Of a stretch of DNA of 64,000 bases, positions 1 to 9,454 are shown in pieces. A model generated the notes under the pieces. The model saw only the letters and a program-made list of their open reading frames with translations. It had not been told where the DNA came from and searched no databases. Source of the DNA: an uncultured Saprospiraceae bacterium (lineage in GTDB: Bacteria > Bacteroidota > Bacteroidia > Chitinophagales > Saprospiraceae); the NCBI GenBank assembly GCA_938008185.1, contig CALLLR010000165.1:1-64000 (forward strand), given 5' to 3'. Every line of letters starts with the position of its first letter. Position 1 is the first letter of the stretch. The position numbers and the translations under genes were made by a program.

Positions 1-363
1 TTTTTTTCGGATTACGACTCCGTGACAACGTTCCATGATGATGAACGGGGCGCCGATAATTTCCGTATCCTCACAGAGCAGGTAGGCGCGTGGTGCGGGA
101 GGAAAGTGTTGGTATAATTGAGAGAGCACGCGGTATTCCCGTTTCATACTGTGGGCCCCCGGCGCAATCTTTCCGAAAGGTGGACGACGGAGCACCCGTT
201 CCTGATCACCAAATTTGAGGAGGTACGTTAAGTTGGCGTGGCCTCCGTGGAATTGTGCGACTTCCATTTTGCCGGTTAGGTCGGGGAGAGCGTTTTTGAG
301 GTAGGCTTCGAGATTTTCCCAGTTGAGTTGTTCGGTAGCGCGTACGGCGTTGGCTTGGTCCAT
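1..363 (-). CDS. Phosphotransferase (APH/ACAD10-11 N-terminal-like kinase family), partial, runs off left edge
   Basis: Manual minus-strand translation from ATG at 363: [120 protein letters not shown]. The [16 protein letters not shown] and M(K)REYRVL blocks are typical of this kinase family. The listed 206..397 ORF is a wrong frame. Confidence 0.8.
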   Translation of the reverse strand, partial: MDQANAVRATEQLNWENLEAYLKNALPDLTGKMEVAQFHGGHANLTYLLKFGDQERVLRRPPFGKIAPGAHSMKREYRVLSQLYQHFPPAPRAYLLCEDTEIIGAPFIIMERCHGVVIRKK

Positions 364-430
364 GGTGTGGTTTTAAGTTTGATTCAAAAATACACAAATG
401 GAGCTGAGTTACACAACTTGATTGAGGATA

Positions 431-633
431 TTAAGTACGCTTTTTTTCCTTGTAGCGACTATAAAGCGTCATAATCGTTCCGAAGAGCAATCCAGTGATC
501 AAGCTCTTAATGATGTACTCGGTTATAATATATTGTTTGGTGATACCGCTCCATCGGCAGCATCCATGAGGATATTTAGTAGACCGATACCGATGGCGAA
601 AGGGATTCCTTTTTTGAGGATGTTGATGATCAT
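431..633 (-). pseudogene. Putative small two-helix membrane protein with an apparent 1-nt deletion
   Basis: Frame 1 from ATG at 633 reads MIINILKKGIPFAIGIGLLNILMDAADG; after a -1 shift it continues SGITKQYIITEYIIKSLITGLLFGTIMTLYSRYKEKKRT*. The span is 203 nt, one short of 68 codons. Confidence 0.4.
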
Positions 634-894
634 GTATTATTTATTTTAATGCAAAACTAATTCTTCTGTTCTAATACTTTATTTAAAACTGATACCATCA
701 TGATTTTTGCTTAATCATAATTTCACTATATAATTGTTTAGCAAAAAAAAAAGCCAAATCCTCCAATAAATAGCAGAATATGTACCATATGAACTGGGTC
801 TGGTAGAATTAATATACTGTAGATTAAGAATAAGATAACTATTGAGTAGAGTACAATTTTCATTTTAAATAATTTTTTTGTTATATGTATAAAT

Positions 895-1068
895 TTAATC
901 CGATAATCCATACATTAAATCCTTTAATTTAGAACCCTGAAGTTCTGAGATGTTATAGGCTTCGGTAAATTTTAAGATAGATATTTCGATGTCATTTTTC
1001 AGGGATGCAAACTGTTGTAACCAGCCACCGAAAAGTAACCCCCTACAGCCATCAAAAAATCCGCACAT
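895..1068 (-). CDS. Small ORF (57 aa) immediately after trhO
   Basis: ATG at 1068 directly abuts the trhO TAG stop (1069-1071). Translation: MCGFFDGCRGLLFGGWLQQFASLKNDIEISILKFTEAYNISELQGSKLKDLMYGLSD*. No homology known to me. Confidence 0.3.
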   Translation of the reverse strand: MCGFFDGCRGLLFGGWLQQFASLKNDIEISILKFTEAYNISELQGSKLKDLMYGLSD

Positions 1069-2109
1069 CTATAAATCCTCATCCCCCCGATGCGCCTTAT
1101 ACCGTCCTTTCCCAAATTTCGTCCCGTTAAATTCCATCGTTGCTTTCAGTAAGTCCCGTTCCTCTTTTGGTAGTTTTTTAAAATCCTGACATTTTTGAGA
1201 ACAACAATGATCGTATTTCGCCGCACATTTTTCACACTGAATAAATAGAATATGACAAGCCTCATTGGTGCAGTTGATGTGCGTATCACAGGCGTCCCCG
1301 CACTGGTGACAACGTGCGATGACCTCCTCGCTGATCCGTTCACCCATCCGCTCGTCGAAGACAAAATTCTTTCCTTTAAATTTATTGAGTAATCCTTTTT
1401 CGTTGACCTGACGGGCGTATTCGATGATACCGCCTTCGAGTTGAAAGACATTTTTAAAGCCTCGATGTTTATAATATGCACTTGCTTTTTCGCAACGAAT
1501 TCCGCCCGTGCAGTACATCACAATATTTTTGTCCCGGTCTTCGGCCAGCATATCTTCGATGATGGGCAACGATTCGCGGAAGGTTTCTACGTCCGGGGTA
1601 ATGGCTTTTTCAAAATGTCCTACCTCACTTTCGTAGTGGTTGCGCATATCGACAATTACCGTATTGGGATCATTCGTTAGTTCGTTAAATTTTTGCGCAT
1701 CAACGTGCGTTCCCCCGTCGGTAACATCAAAAGTCTCATCGTTCAAACCATCCGCTACAATCTTGTCTCTTATCTTAATTTTTAATTTATAAAATGATTT
1801 ACCGTTGTCTTCAATCGCAATATTTAACCGCACGCCAGCTAAAAAATCAATCCCGTATAATTGCTCCTTAAACGCTTCAAACCTTTCTGTTAAAACGGAA
1901 ATCTGCGCGTTGATTCCCTCGGTCGCTACGTACGCCCGGCCAAAAACGCCCAACTCCTGCCAGTCCAGAAACAACTGATTCCGAAAAGCCTTCGGATCGG
2001 CAATCTTCGCATACCGATAAAAGGACAACGTCGTACGCGGGTCGGTGCTCTTTTCAAGTTGCTCTTTTAAAATTTCCTTGTTGATTCGATTATAGAGTTT
2101 TCTTTTCAT
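1069..2109 (-). CDS. trhO: tRNA uridine(34) hydroxylase / rhodanese-domain protein (YceA family)
   Basis: RIADPKAFRNQLFLDWQELGVFGRAYVATEGINAQISV, rhodanese active-site CTGGIRCEKASAYYKHRGFKNVFQLEGGI, and a Cys-rich C-terminus. Confidence 0.92.
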   Translation of the reverse strand: MKRKLYNRINKEILKEQLEKSTDPRTTLSFYRYAKIADPKAFRNQLFLDWQELGVFGRAYVATEGINAQISVLTERFEAFKEQLYGIDFLAGVRLNIAIEDNGKSFYKLKIKIRDKIVADGLNDETFDVTDGGTHVDAQKFNELTNDPNTVIVDMRNHYESEVGHFEKAITPDVETFRESLPIIEDMLAEDRDKNIVMYCTGGIRCEKASAYYKHRGFKNVFQLEGGIIEYARQVNEKGLLNKFKGKNFVFDERMGERISEEVIARCHQCGDACDTHINCTNEACHILFIQCEKCAAKYDHCCSQKCQDFKKLPKEERDLLKATMEFNGTKFGKGRYKAHRGDEDL

Positions 2110-2265
2110 CTCCTTTGGAAATTAGTTAATTGGTTGTATCAGTTAATTAGTGGGATTGCTTTATAAAGTGTTTTGTCGCGCAGAGACACTTTATCGTGGA
2201 ACCCTTTGGCATTAGAATTTATTTTTAATCAGAATTTTTTCTTTTTTCTTTTTTTAAATCCGTTC

Positions 2266-2307
2266 GCTATTTGCTTTACTCCAACGCGATTGAAGAGGGC
2301 AAATAGC
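2266..2307. repeat. Palindromic intergenic element (copy 1 of a putative dispersed repeat)
   Basis: Perfect 9-bp arms gctatttgc / gcaaatagc around a core containing cgcgattgaag, followed by a further caatagc. Confidence 0.45.
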
Positions 2308-2344
2308 CAATAGCTTTTAAAAACAAAGATATTAAAAACTCAAT

Positions 2345-3271
2345 TTACAAACCAGCTTTTCCGTTTGCCACCTCCTCCAAAATCAATTCCAGATACCACG
2401 CACTTAACTGTCTGGAGTGAGCACCATAATTACCCGCACCGATTACCCTGCCGTCAACCTTGGTAACCGGCGTGACCCCACCGAACGTTCCCGTTACAAA
2501 AGCTTCGTCCGCGCCGTATACGTCGAAGAGCGAAAAGTTCTTTTCAAAAACCGGCATTCCGTGCCGACGTGCCACGCGCAGGATGTTCCCACGGGTGATT
2601 CCGTTCATACAGTATTGTCCCGTGGAGGTCCAGAGTTGTCCATTTTTGATAATAAAAAAATTAGTGGCATTACAAGTTGACACAAAGCCCTGGGTATCCA
2701 GCATGAGGGCCTCGTCCGCACCCGCTTCAATGGCCTGAATCAAGGCCTGTACTTCGTGGAGCTTACTATGACAATTCAGTCGTGGATCGAGATAATCGGG
2801 CGAACCCCGGCGTACCGTACTGGTGAATAGGGTAATCCCTTTTTCCTTGGTGGTATTATCCGCTTTTTTATGTTCGGCAATGATGACGAGATTGGGGCCG
2901 CTGATGGTGAGGCGGGGATCCTGCGAAGGTGTTTTTTTAATACCCCGGGTGATCATAAAGCGAACGTGGACCTGATCGGTCATTTCGTTGATACGTAAAG
3001 TTTCCCAGATTTTTTCGGTGAGCGTAGCCCGGTCCATTTTTAAATCCATGCCGATCGTGGCCGCTGCCTGAAATAAACGGTCGAGGTGTAAATCCAGAAA
3101 TACGAGGACGCCATCGTAAAGTCGGACTGCTTCCCAGATGCCGTCGCCTACCAGATAGCCACTGTCAAAGACCGAAATTTTTGCTTCGTTGCGGGGAAAG
3201 AAGGTTCCGTTAATGTAAATTTGTACATTTTCGTTGCGGGCGTCCGCGAGGGCGTTATGAGTTCCGTGCAT
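2345..3271 (-). CDS. Aminotransferase class IV (branched-chain / D-amino-acid aminotransferase-like)
   Basis: Fold-type IV PLP signature (EAGADEALMLDTQGFVSTCNATNFFIIKNGQLWT), VGDGIWEAVRLYDG, GITRGNILRVARRHG. Confidence 0.9.
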   Translation of the reverse strand: MHGTHNALADARNENVQIYINGTFFPRNEAKISVFDSGYLVGDGIWEAVRLYDGVLVFLDLHLDRLFQAAATIGMDLKMDRATLTEKIWETLRINEMTDQVHVRFMITRGIKKTPSQDPRLTISGPNLVIIAEHKKADNTTKEKGITLFTSTVRRGSPDYLDPRLNCHSKLHEVQALIQAIEAGADEALMLDTQGFVSTCNATNFFIIKNGQLWTSTGQYCMNGITRGNILRVARRHGMPVFEKNFSLFDVYGADEAFVTGTFGGVTPVTKVDGRVIGAGNYGAHSRQLSAWYLELILEEVANGKAGL

Positions 3272-3301
3272 GATTGTTTATTGCGTATTATTATAAATAA
3301 G

Positions 3302-3335
3302 AATCGGATGGTTGAATCAAGTCAACCATCCGATT
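3302..3335 (-). terminator. Perfect 14-bp inverted repeat; candidate terminator at the 3' end of the polysaccharide operon
   Basis: aatcggatggttga-atcaag-tcaaccatccgatt, located between the last locus gene (3444..4298) and the aminotransferase. On the minus strand it is followed by T-rich cttatttataataat. Confidence 0.65.
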
Positions 3336-3443
3336 ACGAAGGTAATAATTTTATTTCAATTCGGTTGCAAGCCAAGGCAGGTCAATTCGAGATATCTATA
3401 AATGTCACATCTCAAATTGTCGATGCATCAGTACATTATTATT

Positions 3444-4298
3444 TCATTTAAGCAAAGAAGTTTTGATCCATCCTTTCTGGTTTTTGTATCGTATTTTTGT
3501 CCAGTAATAATTGTATTCGCTTTTGAGGATCATAAGTGTATCGTTAATATCTATTCTAAAAAGGACAGATGCTCCATCTCTTCCAAAAGATCGCACACTT
3601 GTTTTTTCCGTAACCGTCCTAAAGGTCCCTTCAACTAGTTCCGGTTTGGCCGGATTAATTTTGGTGGATGGTTTAGCTTTGCTTCTTGGCGGTACGCTGG
3701 TTGAATGGGAGATGTTTTGATCCTTGAGAATATTAGTAACCAAAAGGGAGATAACACCATTTCTGGTTACTAATTCCTTTTCAAAAGTGAGCAGGAATTT
3801 ATTATTATCAATGACCCAAACTGTCTCCATCTCTCCTTTGAGGCCAGTAGTCTTGGAAGGAGGACCGATCCTGGTTTTTATCTTTTCTCTTATCGTGGAG
3901 TAATCCAGGAGGAGTGAAGAATAGGTCCCGTAATAAAAATACTTTATTGTCTTTAACTGGCCTTTCAAATCAAACTGCAATTTTGTGAAAAATAACTTTT
4001 GATTATCCAGCTCGTAACTAAAAAGAATTACGTCAGTCGAATTGACCACCAATCGATTTTTTAAAATGAACTTCTGTGCCTTTAGATTAGTCCGGTACTT
4101 ATTTCCTTCAATACCAAATTTATCTACTTTTTTTAAAAGGTACTCGCATGCATCAGAACACTTTGAATCTAAAAGTACTGTTGGTTCATTTTTTTTATTT
4201 TCATTATTGTGAATTATAAAAGAAGTGAAAAACAACAAATAAATAAAGCATTTTTTAAACAACCAGATCGATTTAAGAGATGAGTTTATTGTCATCAT
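3444..4298 (-). CDS. Hypothetical membrane-anchored protein with C-terminal SH3-like domain
   Basis: N-terminal hydrophobic segment (FIYLLFFTSFII). C-terminal VRSFGRDGASVLFRIDINDTLMILKSEYNYYWTKIRYKNQKGWIKTSLLK resembles a bacterial SH3. Confidence 0.55.
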   Translation of the reverse strand: MMTINSSLKSIWLFKKCFIYLLFFTSFIIHNNENKKNEPTVLLDSKCSDACEYLLKKVDKFGIEGNKYRTNLKAQKFILKNRLVVNSTDVILFSYELDNQKLFFTKLQFDLKGQLKTIKYFYYGTYSSLLLDYSTIREKIKTRIGPPSKTTGLKGEMETVWVIDNNKFLLTFEKELVTRNGVISLLVTNILKDQNISHSTSVPPRSKAKPSTKINPAKPELVEGTFRTVTEKTSVRSFGRDGASVLFRIDINDTLMILKSEYNYYWTKIRYKNQKGWIKTSLLK

Positions 4299-4319
4299 GG
4301 CATTTTATTATCGACTTTT

Positions 4320-5696
4320 CTATAAGCTCCAATATTCAAAATCGCTCCTTTTATTTATGGGCAATATTGATTTTAGGTCAATGATGATTCCATCCGGCTT
4401 CAATATGGATTTGAAATAGTGCTTTTCTAAGTCAAAATACTCTTGATGTCCAACGGACAACAGAACCATGTCATAATCATTATCTTCTGTCTGGCGTAAG
4501 TCCAATTGATATTCATACGCTACTTCTTCTGCCGAAGCATAAGGATCAGTGAGGTGTAAGCGGAGAGAAAAATCCAGTAATTCTTTAATAAGATGAACAA
4601 TTTTTGAGTTGCGGATATCGGAAACATTTTCTTTGAAAGTAATGCCTTTAACAAGAATTTTACATTCATTTAGTTTTTTATTCTTATGAATTAACATTTG
4701 AACCATCCGTTTAGCAACAATAAGGGGCATGTTGTCATTAATGGTTCTGCCACTAAGGATCACCTGCGGGGTATAACCCAACTTTTGTGATTTGTAAGCG
4801 AGGTAATAGGGGTCTACTCCAATGCAGTGGCCTCCTACCAATCCGGGGTGGAAATTAAGAAAGTTCCACTTGGTGTTCGCTGCTTGCAGTACATGACTTG
4901 TATTAATTTTCATCTTGTCAAATATGACGGACAATTCATTCATGAAGGCAATATTGATGTCGCGTTGCGTGTTCTCAATGATTTTTGCCGCTTCTGCGAC
5001 TTTAACGGTTTGTGCTCTGTGAATACCTGCCTGGATAAAATGTCCATACACTTTTGCAATTTCGTCTAATGCTTCTTCATCACAAGCCGAAACCACTTTT
5101 GTGATTTTAGTCAGGCTGTGTTTTTTATCTCCCGGATTTATACGTTCGGGAGAATAACCATATTTAAAGTCCTCGCCTGCTTTTAATCTCTGGTACGAAA
5201 TAGGAGCAACCATACTATTATTTAATAAGTCTCCATTTATTTCTGCCACCGAAGAGATACTTATTTCTTTTATGGCATACTTTTCCAGAGCGGGTAAACA
5301 TTCTTCTTCCGTGCATCCGGGAAAAACAGTACTTTCATACACCACATAATCTCCTTCTTTTAATGCACTGCCAACTGCTTTGGAGGCTAGTTTTAGAGGA
5401 GAAAGGTTGGGTACCTTATGGGCGTCAATATCTGTTGGCACAGCAATGATATAAAAGTGCGCCTTTTTTAATTCTGCTTCATCGGCAGAAAAAAGGATAT
5501 CCACATTTTCAAAAGCTTTTCCTGGTAATTCGTTAGAAGGATCTATTCCTTCTTTCATCATCTCGATTCGTGAAGCATTAATATCGAATCCGATCACGGA
5601 AAAGTGACGAGCCATTTCTAAAGCTAAAGGCAGGCCTACATAACCCAGTCCTATAACGGCTACTTTTTTCTTTTTTTCTAATAGTTCCTGATACAT
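4320..5696 (-). CDS. Nucleotide-sugar dehydrogenase (TviB/WbpO-like UDP-GlcNAc/GalNAc 6-dehydrogenase type)
   Basis: VAVIGLGYVGLPLA, YESTVFPGCTEE, YGYSPERINPGDK, and NFHPGLVGGHCIGVDPYYLAYKSQ catalytic Cys motif. Confidence 0.9.
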   Translation of the reverse strand: MYQELLEKKKKVAVIGLGYVGLPLALEMARHFSVIGFDINASRIEMMKEGIDPSNELPGKAFENVDILFSADEAELKKAHFYIIAVPTDIDAHKVPNLSPLKLASKAVGSALKEGDYVVYESTVFPGCTEEECLPALEKYAIKEISISSVAEINGDLLNNSMVAPISYQRLKAGEDFKYGYSPERINPGDKKHSLTKITKVVSACDEEALDEIAKVYGHFIQAGIHRAQTVKVAEAAKIIENTQRDINIAFMNELSVIFDKMKINTSHVLQAANTKWNFLNFHPGLVGGHCIGVDPYYLAYKSQKLGYTPQVILSGRTINDNMPLIVAKRMVQMLIHKNKKLNECKILVKGITFKENVSDIRNSKIVHLIKELLDFSLRLHLTDPYASAEEVAYEYQLDLRQTEDNDYDMVLLSVGHQEYFDLEKHYFKSILKPDGIIIDLKSILPINKRSDFEYWSL

Positions 5697-5719
5697 AATA
5701 TTATTGGTTTAATGGATTA

Positions 5720-7138
5720 TTATTTTGTTAATTTAGGAAAGGTGATTCTGTCCAGTTCAGTCTGTAAATAGTCAGCGTTTGGATTTATGCCAAGTGCCTC
5801 TAAGGTTAGGGGATATAATTCTTTCAAGGGAAAGCTATGTTCCTGTAGAATTGTTGAAAATCCACCCTTCGAAACCCAGAGGTTGCCTTCGCCACGATGA
5901 TGGCCACTTTTGATTGCTGTGTTCGAAAATACTTCATCGAAAAGACAGATTGGATTTCCATTCTGATCCAGAATAGATTCGCCCAGCGTTTGACCTTTGT
6001 AGAATTTAGTTTCGATAAAGATAAAACCCATTATGTTTTCCTTAATGTCAAACAAACGTTCTCCTTTTATCGTTAAACCAGATAAGGTATTCAAGGCCTG
6101 CATTCGTCTTTTTTCATTTTTATATTTAATTTGCCAGTCCCGGCTCATTAACGGAAATACCTCATATCCTTCGTCAAGTCCAATTCTTTTAGCGAATGCG
6201 GCATGATCATTCAAACGATAATAATTCATTCCGCCCATCGCTTCTTTTTCAACGTAAGGTTCTTGTGACAAACCAGAGCTTACGAGCACTAAAGTATCTT
6301 TATCACCATCGACCATTCGAAAAATATCACCAATAATCTGGTCCATAATTTTATATCCAAAACTGATAGGGTCATGGTCTTCTCCAATGTCCGTATAATT
6401 GATATTCGGGTCGAATGGAGAACGATCAAAGTTGCGCCAGTAATGATGTTGATAATGTGCTACTGAGTTGAGAAAAAGAGTATAATATCCGAAATTCGTT
6501 GATTTTAAAATGCATTTGAATATGTCGGCTTGAAACAAGTCAAAAATTGCTGCCAGTCTCCATTTGAAATGTTTATCCTTTTTTTGTAAAAGTATTTGCT
6601 TTGCAATCGTCATGTAAATCCGGGGTGGAATTCGTAAAGAGAAACAGGCTTGTAATCCTTTCAGCATATCAATAATGGAAACTTCGGAGGTAGCATGTCC
6701 TTTTACGCGAGAAGAAATTAAGTCCCAGATGGAGCGAATATTTTCCGGATAGGTATCATTTTTAACTGCCCAGGGGTCAGGGAAAAACATACCTCCCTGC
6801 GTATTTCCTCTGATGGCATTCATACTTCCAATGATACCAGATTCTATTCCATGGTCACTCAGTGTTTCCCAAATTTGGGGATACTTCAATTGGTGTGCGT
6901 CGCCTAGTCGATAAATGTCATGTTCAGAAAATTGTTTGCCGGTATGTGCGGTAACCCATTGAATCCAGGGTTCAATTTTGTCGTAATCTGTCTCGCTGGT
7001 GGTCTCGTGATAATGCCAGCGGCGGTTGATCATTTGAAAATTGGGCAACTCATTTTTTGCCATCATTTTGGCAATCACGGGATAGGAAATTTCATTCAAC
7101 TCGAGTTGAATAACCCGTTTAAATTGTATTGTTTTCAT
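5720..7138 (-). CDS. Alkaline phosphatase / phosphodiesterase superfamily-like protein
   Basis: RVIQLELNEISYPVIAKMMAKNELPNF, SETDYDKIEPWIQWVTAHTGKQ, IFETLSDHGIESGIIGSMNA, GHHRGEGNLWVSKGG. This is a pattern of type I phosphodiesterase-like proteins. Confidence 0.65.
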   Translation of the reverse strand: MKTIQFKRVIQLELNEISYPVIAKMMAKNELPNFQMINRRWHYHETTSETDYDKIEPWIQWVTAHTGKQFSEHDIYRLGDAHQLKYPQIWETLSDHGIESGIIGSMNAIRGNTQGGMFFPDPWAVKNDTYPENIRSIWDLISSRVKGHATSEVSIIDMLKGLQACFSLRIPPRIYMTIAKQILLQKKDKHFKWRLAAIFDLFQADIFKCILKSTNFGYYTLFLNSVAHYQHHYWRNFDRSPFDPNINYTDIGEDHDPISFGYKIMDQIIGDIFRMVDGDKDTLVLVSSGLSQEPYVEKEAMGGMNYYRLNDHAAFAKRIGLDEGYEVFPLMSRDWQIKYKNEKRRMQALNTLSGLTIKGERLFDIKENIMGFIFIETKFYKGQTLGESILDQNGNPICLFDEVFSNTAIKSGHHRGEGNLWVSKGGFSTILQEHSFPLKELYPLTLEALGINPNADYLQTELDRITFPKLTK

Positions 7139-7286
7139 CGTTAAAGTTTTTTGGTAAAAAAGTCAAGCTCCTGGCATGCTTGGTTAAGCAGCCAGGATAC
7201 TTTTCATTGGGTTTTATTAAAAAAAAGATTTGTCACACACTCAAAAGATTTTATTATAATTGGGTAGAGGAATTAGTCAGATTAAA

Positions 7287-8447
7287 TTAGATGGCATTAA
7301 AAGATGCAAATTTCAATTGTGGGTATTGTTCTTCGTAGATGAAAAATGTTTGATCCACTACTTGTTTCAGAGAAAACAAGTGTTCCGCTTTTTTTCTTGC
7401 TGCTGCCCCCATTTTCAATCTTAGTGCCTTGTCAACGATCAATTTTTCTATCGCTTCCGCTAAAAGCTGGCGGTTTCTACAAGGCACTAAAAATCCATTG
7501 ACCCCATCGTCCACTACTGCTCTGCACCCTGGCACATCAGTTGTAATAATAGGTCTTCCAATAGAGCAAGCTTCTATTAATGACTTTGGCAAACCTTCCC
7601 GGTAAGAAGGCAATACAATGATGTGTGCTTGCGCTAAAACTTCTGGCATATTATCCTGATAGCCGATCCAGTTGACTTTGCCCTGATCGTGCCACATCTG
7701 TAGTTCTTCTTGTTCGATTCTTAGTTTATAGCCATCATCAAAACCACCGCAGAGTACAAATTCTACCTGATTTTTGTATTTTGGGTATAGTTGTTCGGCG
7801 GCACGAACAAACTCTCCTACTCCTTTATCCCACAACATTCTTGCGGGAACCAGAACACGAATTTTTTCGGTTTCAGGTTCTTTTGTAAAAGGGAATTTGG
7901 ATAGGTTGACGCCAGAGCCTTTTATCATGTACAACTGTTTTGGTTTCAATATTCCAAGTTCATTAACCATTTGAAAATCATCCTCATTCTGGAGGATAAA
8001 ATGGATGTTGGGATTAGAGAATCCGAATTTGAAACAGAAGCGCAGAAAGCGGTGGATCAGTTTGTTTTTGTTGGCATTAATGAAAAGGAATCCCATACCG
8101 GATAAGGCGTTTACGATTCTTTTCACCCCCATTAACTTGGCCGCAATCGAACCATAGGTTACTGGTTTTACAGCTACGTGGTGGACAATGTCGGGGCGCT
8201 CACGGAGATATACCCACATGAGGTAGAGCAGTACCCGAAGCTCTCTGAAAGGATTCATGCCGGAGCGTGTGGTGGGTAATGGGTAGAATTCCATTCCGAG
8301 ACTTCGGATGTAATCTCCCTTTCTTCCTTCTTCTACGGCTACGACTACCACTTCGTAACCTTTTTTAATTGCCTCTTCTGCGAGGGGGAGTCGATGGGAA
8401 AGGAAGAACCAATCGACGCTGACGACGATAACGAGTTTTTTGGACAT
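7287..8447 (-). CDS. Glycosyltransferase family 4 (PglA-like)
   Basis: VSVDWFFLSHRLPLAEEAIKKGYEV, VPARMLWDKGVGEFVRAAEQL, PSYREGLPKSLIEACSIGRPIITTDVPGCRAVVDDGVNGFLVP. Confidence 0.9.
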   Translation of the reverse strand: MSKKLVIVVSVDWFFLSHRLPLAEEAIKKGYEVVVVAVEEGRKGDYIRSLGMEFYPLPTTRSGMNPFRELRVLLYLMWVYLRERPDIVHHVAVKPVTYGSIAAKLMGVKRIVNALSGMGFLFINANKNKLIHRFLRFCFKFGFSNPNIHFILQNEDDFQMVNELGILKPKQLYMIKGSGVNLSKFPFTKEPETEKIRVLVPARMLWDKGVGEFVRAAEQLYPKYKNQVEFVLCGGFDDGYKLRIEQEELQMWHDQGKVNWIGYQDNMPEVLAQAHIIVLPSYREGLPKSLIEACSIGRPIITTDVPGCRAVVDDGVNGFLVPCRNRQLLAEAIEKLIVDKALRLKMGAAARKKAEHLFSLKQVVDQTFFIYEEQYPQLKFASFNAI

Positions 8448-8535
8448 GTTGTTTTCAATTTTGGTGTTTTGTAAAAAAAAATATGAGGTATGTAAATGAA
8501 GTTTTTAAACAACTTCAACTTTTGTAATCCTACGT

Positions 8536-9423
8536 TTACTGCGGTACAATCAAATAATTTCGAAAAATTCTTGCCCCTGAGTTTTCCGAATATTTTTTCT
8601 TATTCAATAAGAAACTGTAGTTCATAACAACTATCCAGCGTTTCTTTTTAAAATTCAAATCAGAAAGTCCGGTCATTAAATGAAAGTCCAGTTTTTTAAA
8701 TGGAATTACCGACGCGGCTATTGCCAACTCTGAGCCTGACCATTCTACGATTAAATTGCTGCGTGGTAAAACCTGAAGTGCAGCGCTGCCGTAAATATTA
8801 ACGGATTCGTTCTTCAGAGATAAGAACAATTTCCTATCCTGATATCTTCCATTGCCTACTCCAACATTCCAATAGATACTGTTCAGACCTTTTCTATTGT
8901 TATCTTTCAAAGCAATCATTCCACTTAGTTGTAAGTAATACGTACGAAGTTTATCTGTATCGGTGGTATTAACCTGAATGAGATTATAGCCACCTGCTCC
9001 TAGATGAATTTTTTTTGTGATCGCTCTGGAAATTTGAAAATCGATAGAGCTTGCTCCAAAATTATTTTTTGCACCCTGACTATTGGTCAAGCCAAGCAGA
9101 TTAAAGGAGATTCCAAGGCCTAACCATTTGTATGGGTTGCCCAGTCCTACATAAGTTGCGAGATTGACGTCCGGGTTTTCCCAATTGCGAAAGGGATTGA
9201 GTCTGGAAGAATGCTGAAAGGCAAATCCCAAATTAATCCGGCCTAAATATCCGCTTTCAAAAACGGAAGAAGTATTTACGGTTGTTGCCGGAACAGAGTT
9301 GACGAATTCAAAATTTAAAGTGTCCTCGCTGATTAAAGTATGCTCAATACTTAATGCATTCTGGGCGCTGTTATTGTTAAATAGCGCTGTAAGTACGACT
9401 GCTATGTGTAGTAATTTTTTCAT
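8536..9423 (-). CDS. Hypothetical secreted / outer-membrane beta-barrel-like protein
   Basis: Signal peptide-like N-terminus (MKKLLHIAVVLTALFNNNSAQ) and alternating hydrophobic beta-strand-like pattern. Family not certain. Confidence 0.45.
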   Translation of the reverse strand: MKKLLHIAVVLTALFNNNSAQNALSIEHTLISEDTLNFEFVNSVPATTVNTSSVFESGYLGRINLGFAFQHSSRLNPFRNWENPDVNLATYVGLGNPYKWLGLGISFNLLGLTNSQGAKNNFGASSIDFQISRAITKKIHLGAGGYNLIQVNTTDTDKLRTYYLQLSGMIALKDNNRKGLNSIYWNVGVGNGRYQDRKLFLSLKNESVNIYGSAALQVLPRSNLIVEWSGSELAIAASVIPFKKLDFHLMTGLSDLNFKKKRWIVVMNYSFLLNKKKYSENSGARIFRNYLIVPQ

Positions 9424-9454
9424 TAAGCAGGATTGGGTTTGAAAATGAAAAAGA

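Noticed and set aside
206-397. Track ORF (63 aa, minus)
   Set aside because: Arg/Pro-rich wrong frame; the overlapping minus frame starting at 363 gives a recognisable phosphotransferase.
1146-1481. Track ORF (111 aa, minus) within trhO
   Set aside because: Alternate frame inside a strongly supported trhO coding sequence.
2163-2194. 8-bp inverted repeat ataaagtg...cactttat after the aminotransferase gene
   Set aside because: Short arms with a 16-nt loop; could be a weak terminator but not strong enough to list as a feature.
8536-9423. Possible PorP/SprF type IX secretion protein
   Set aside because: Lacks the N-terminal motifs I would expect for PorP/SprF; kept only as a beta-barrel-like hypothetical protein.
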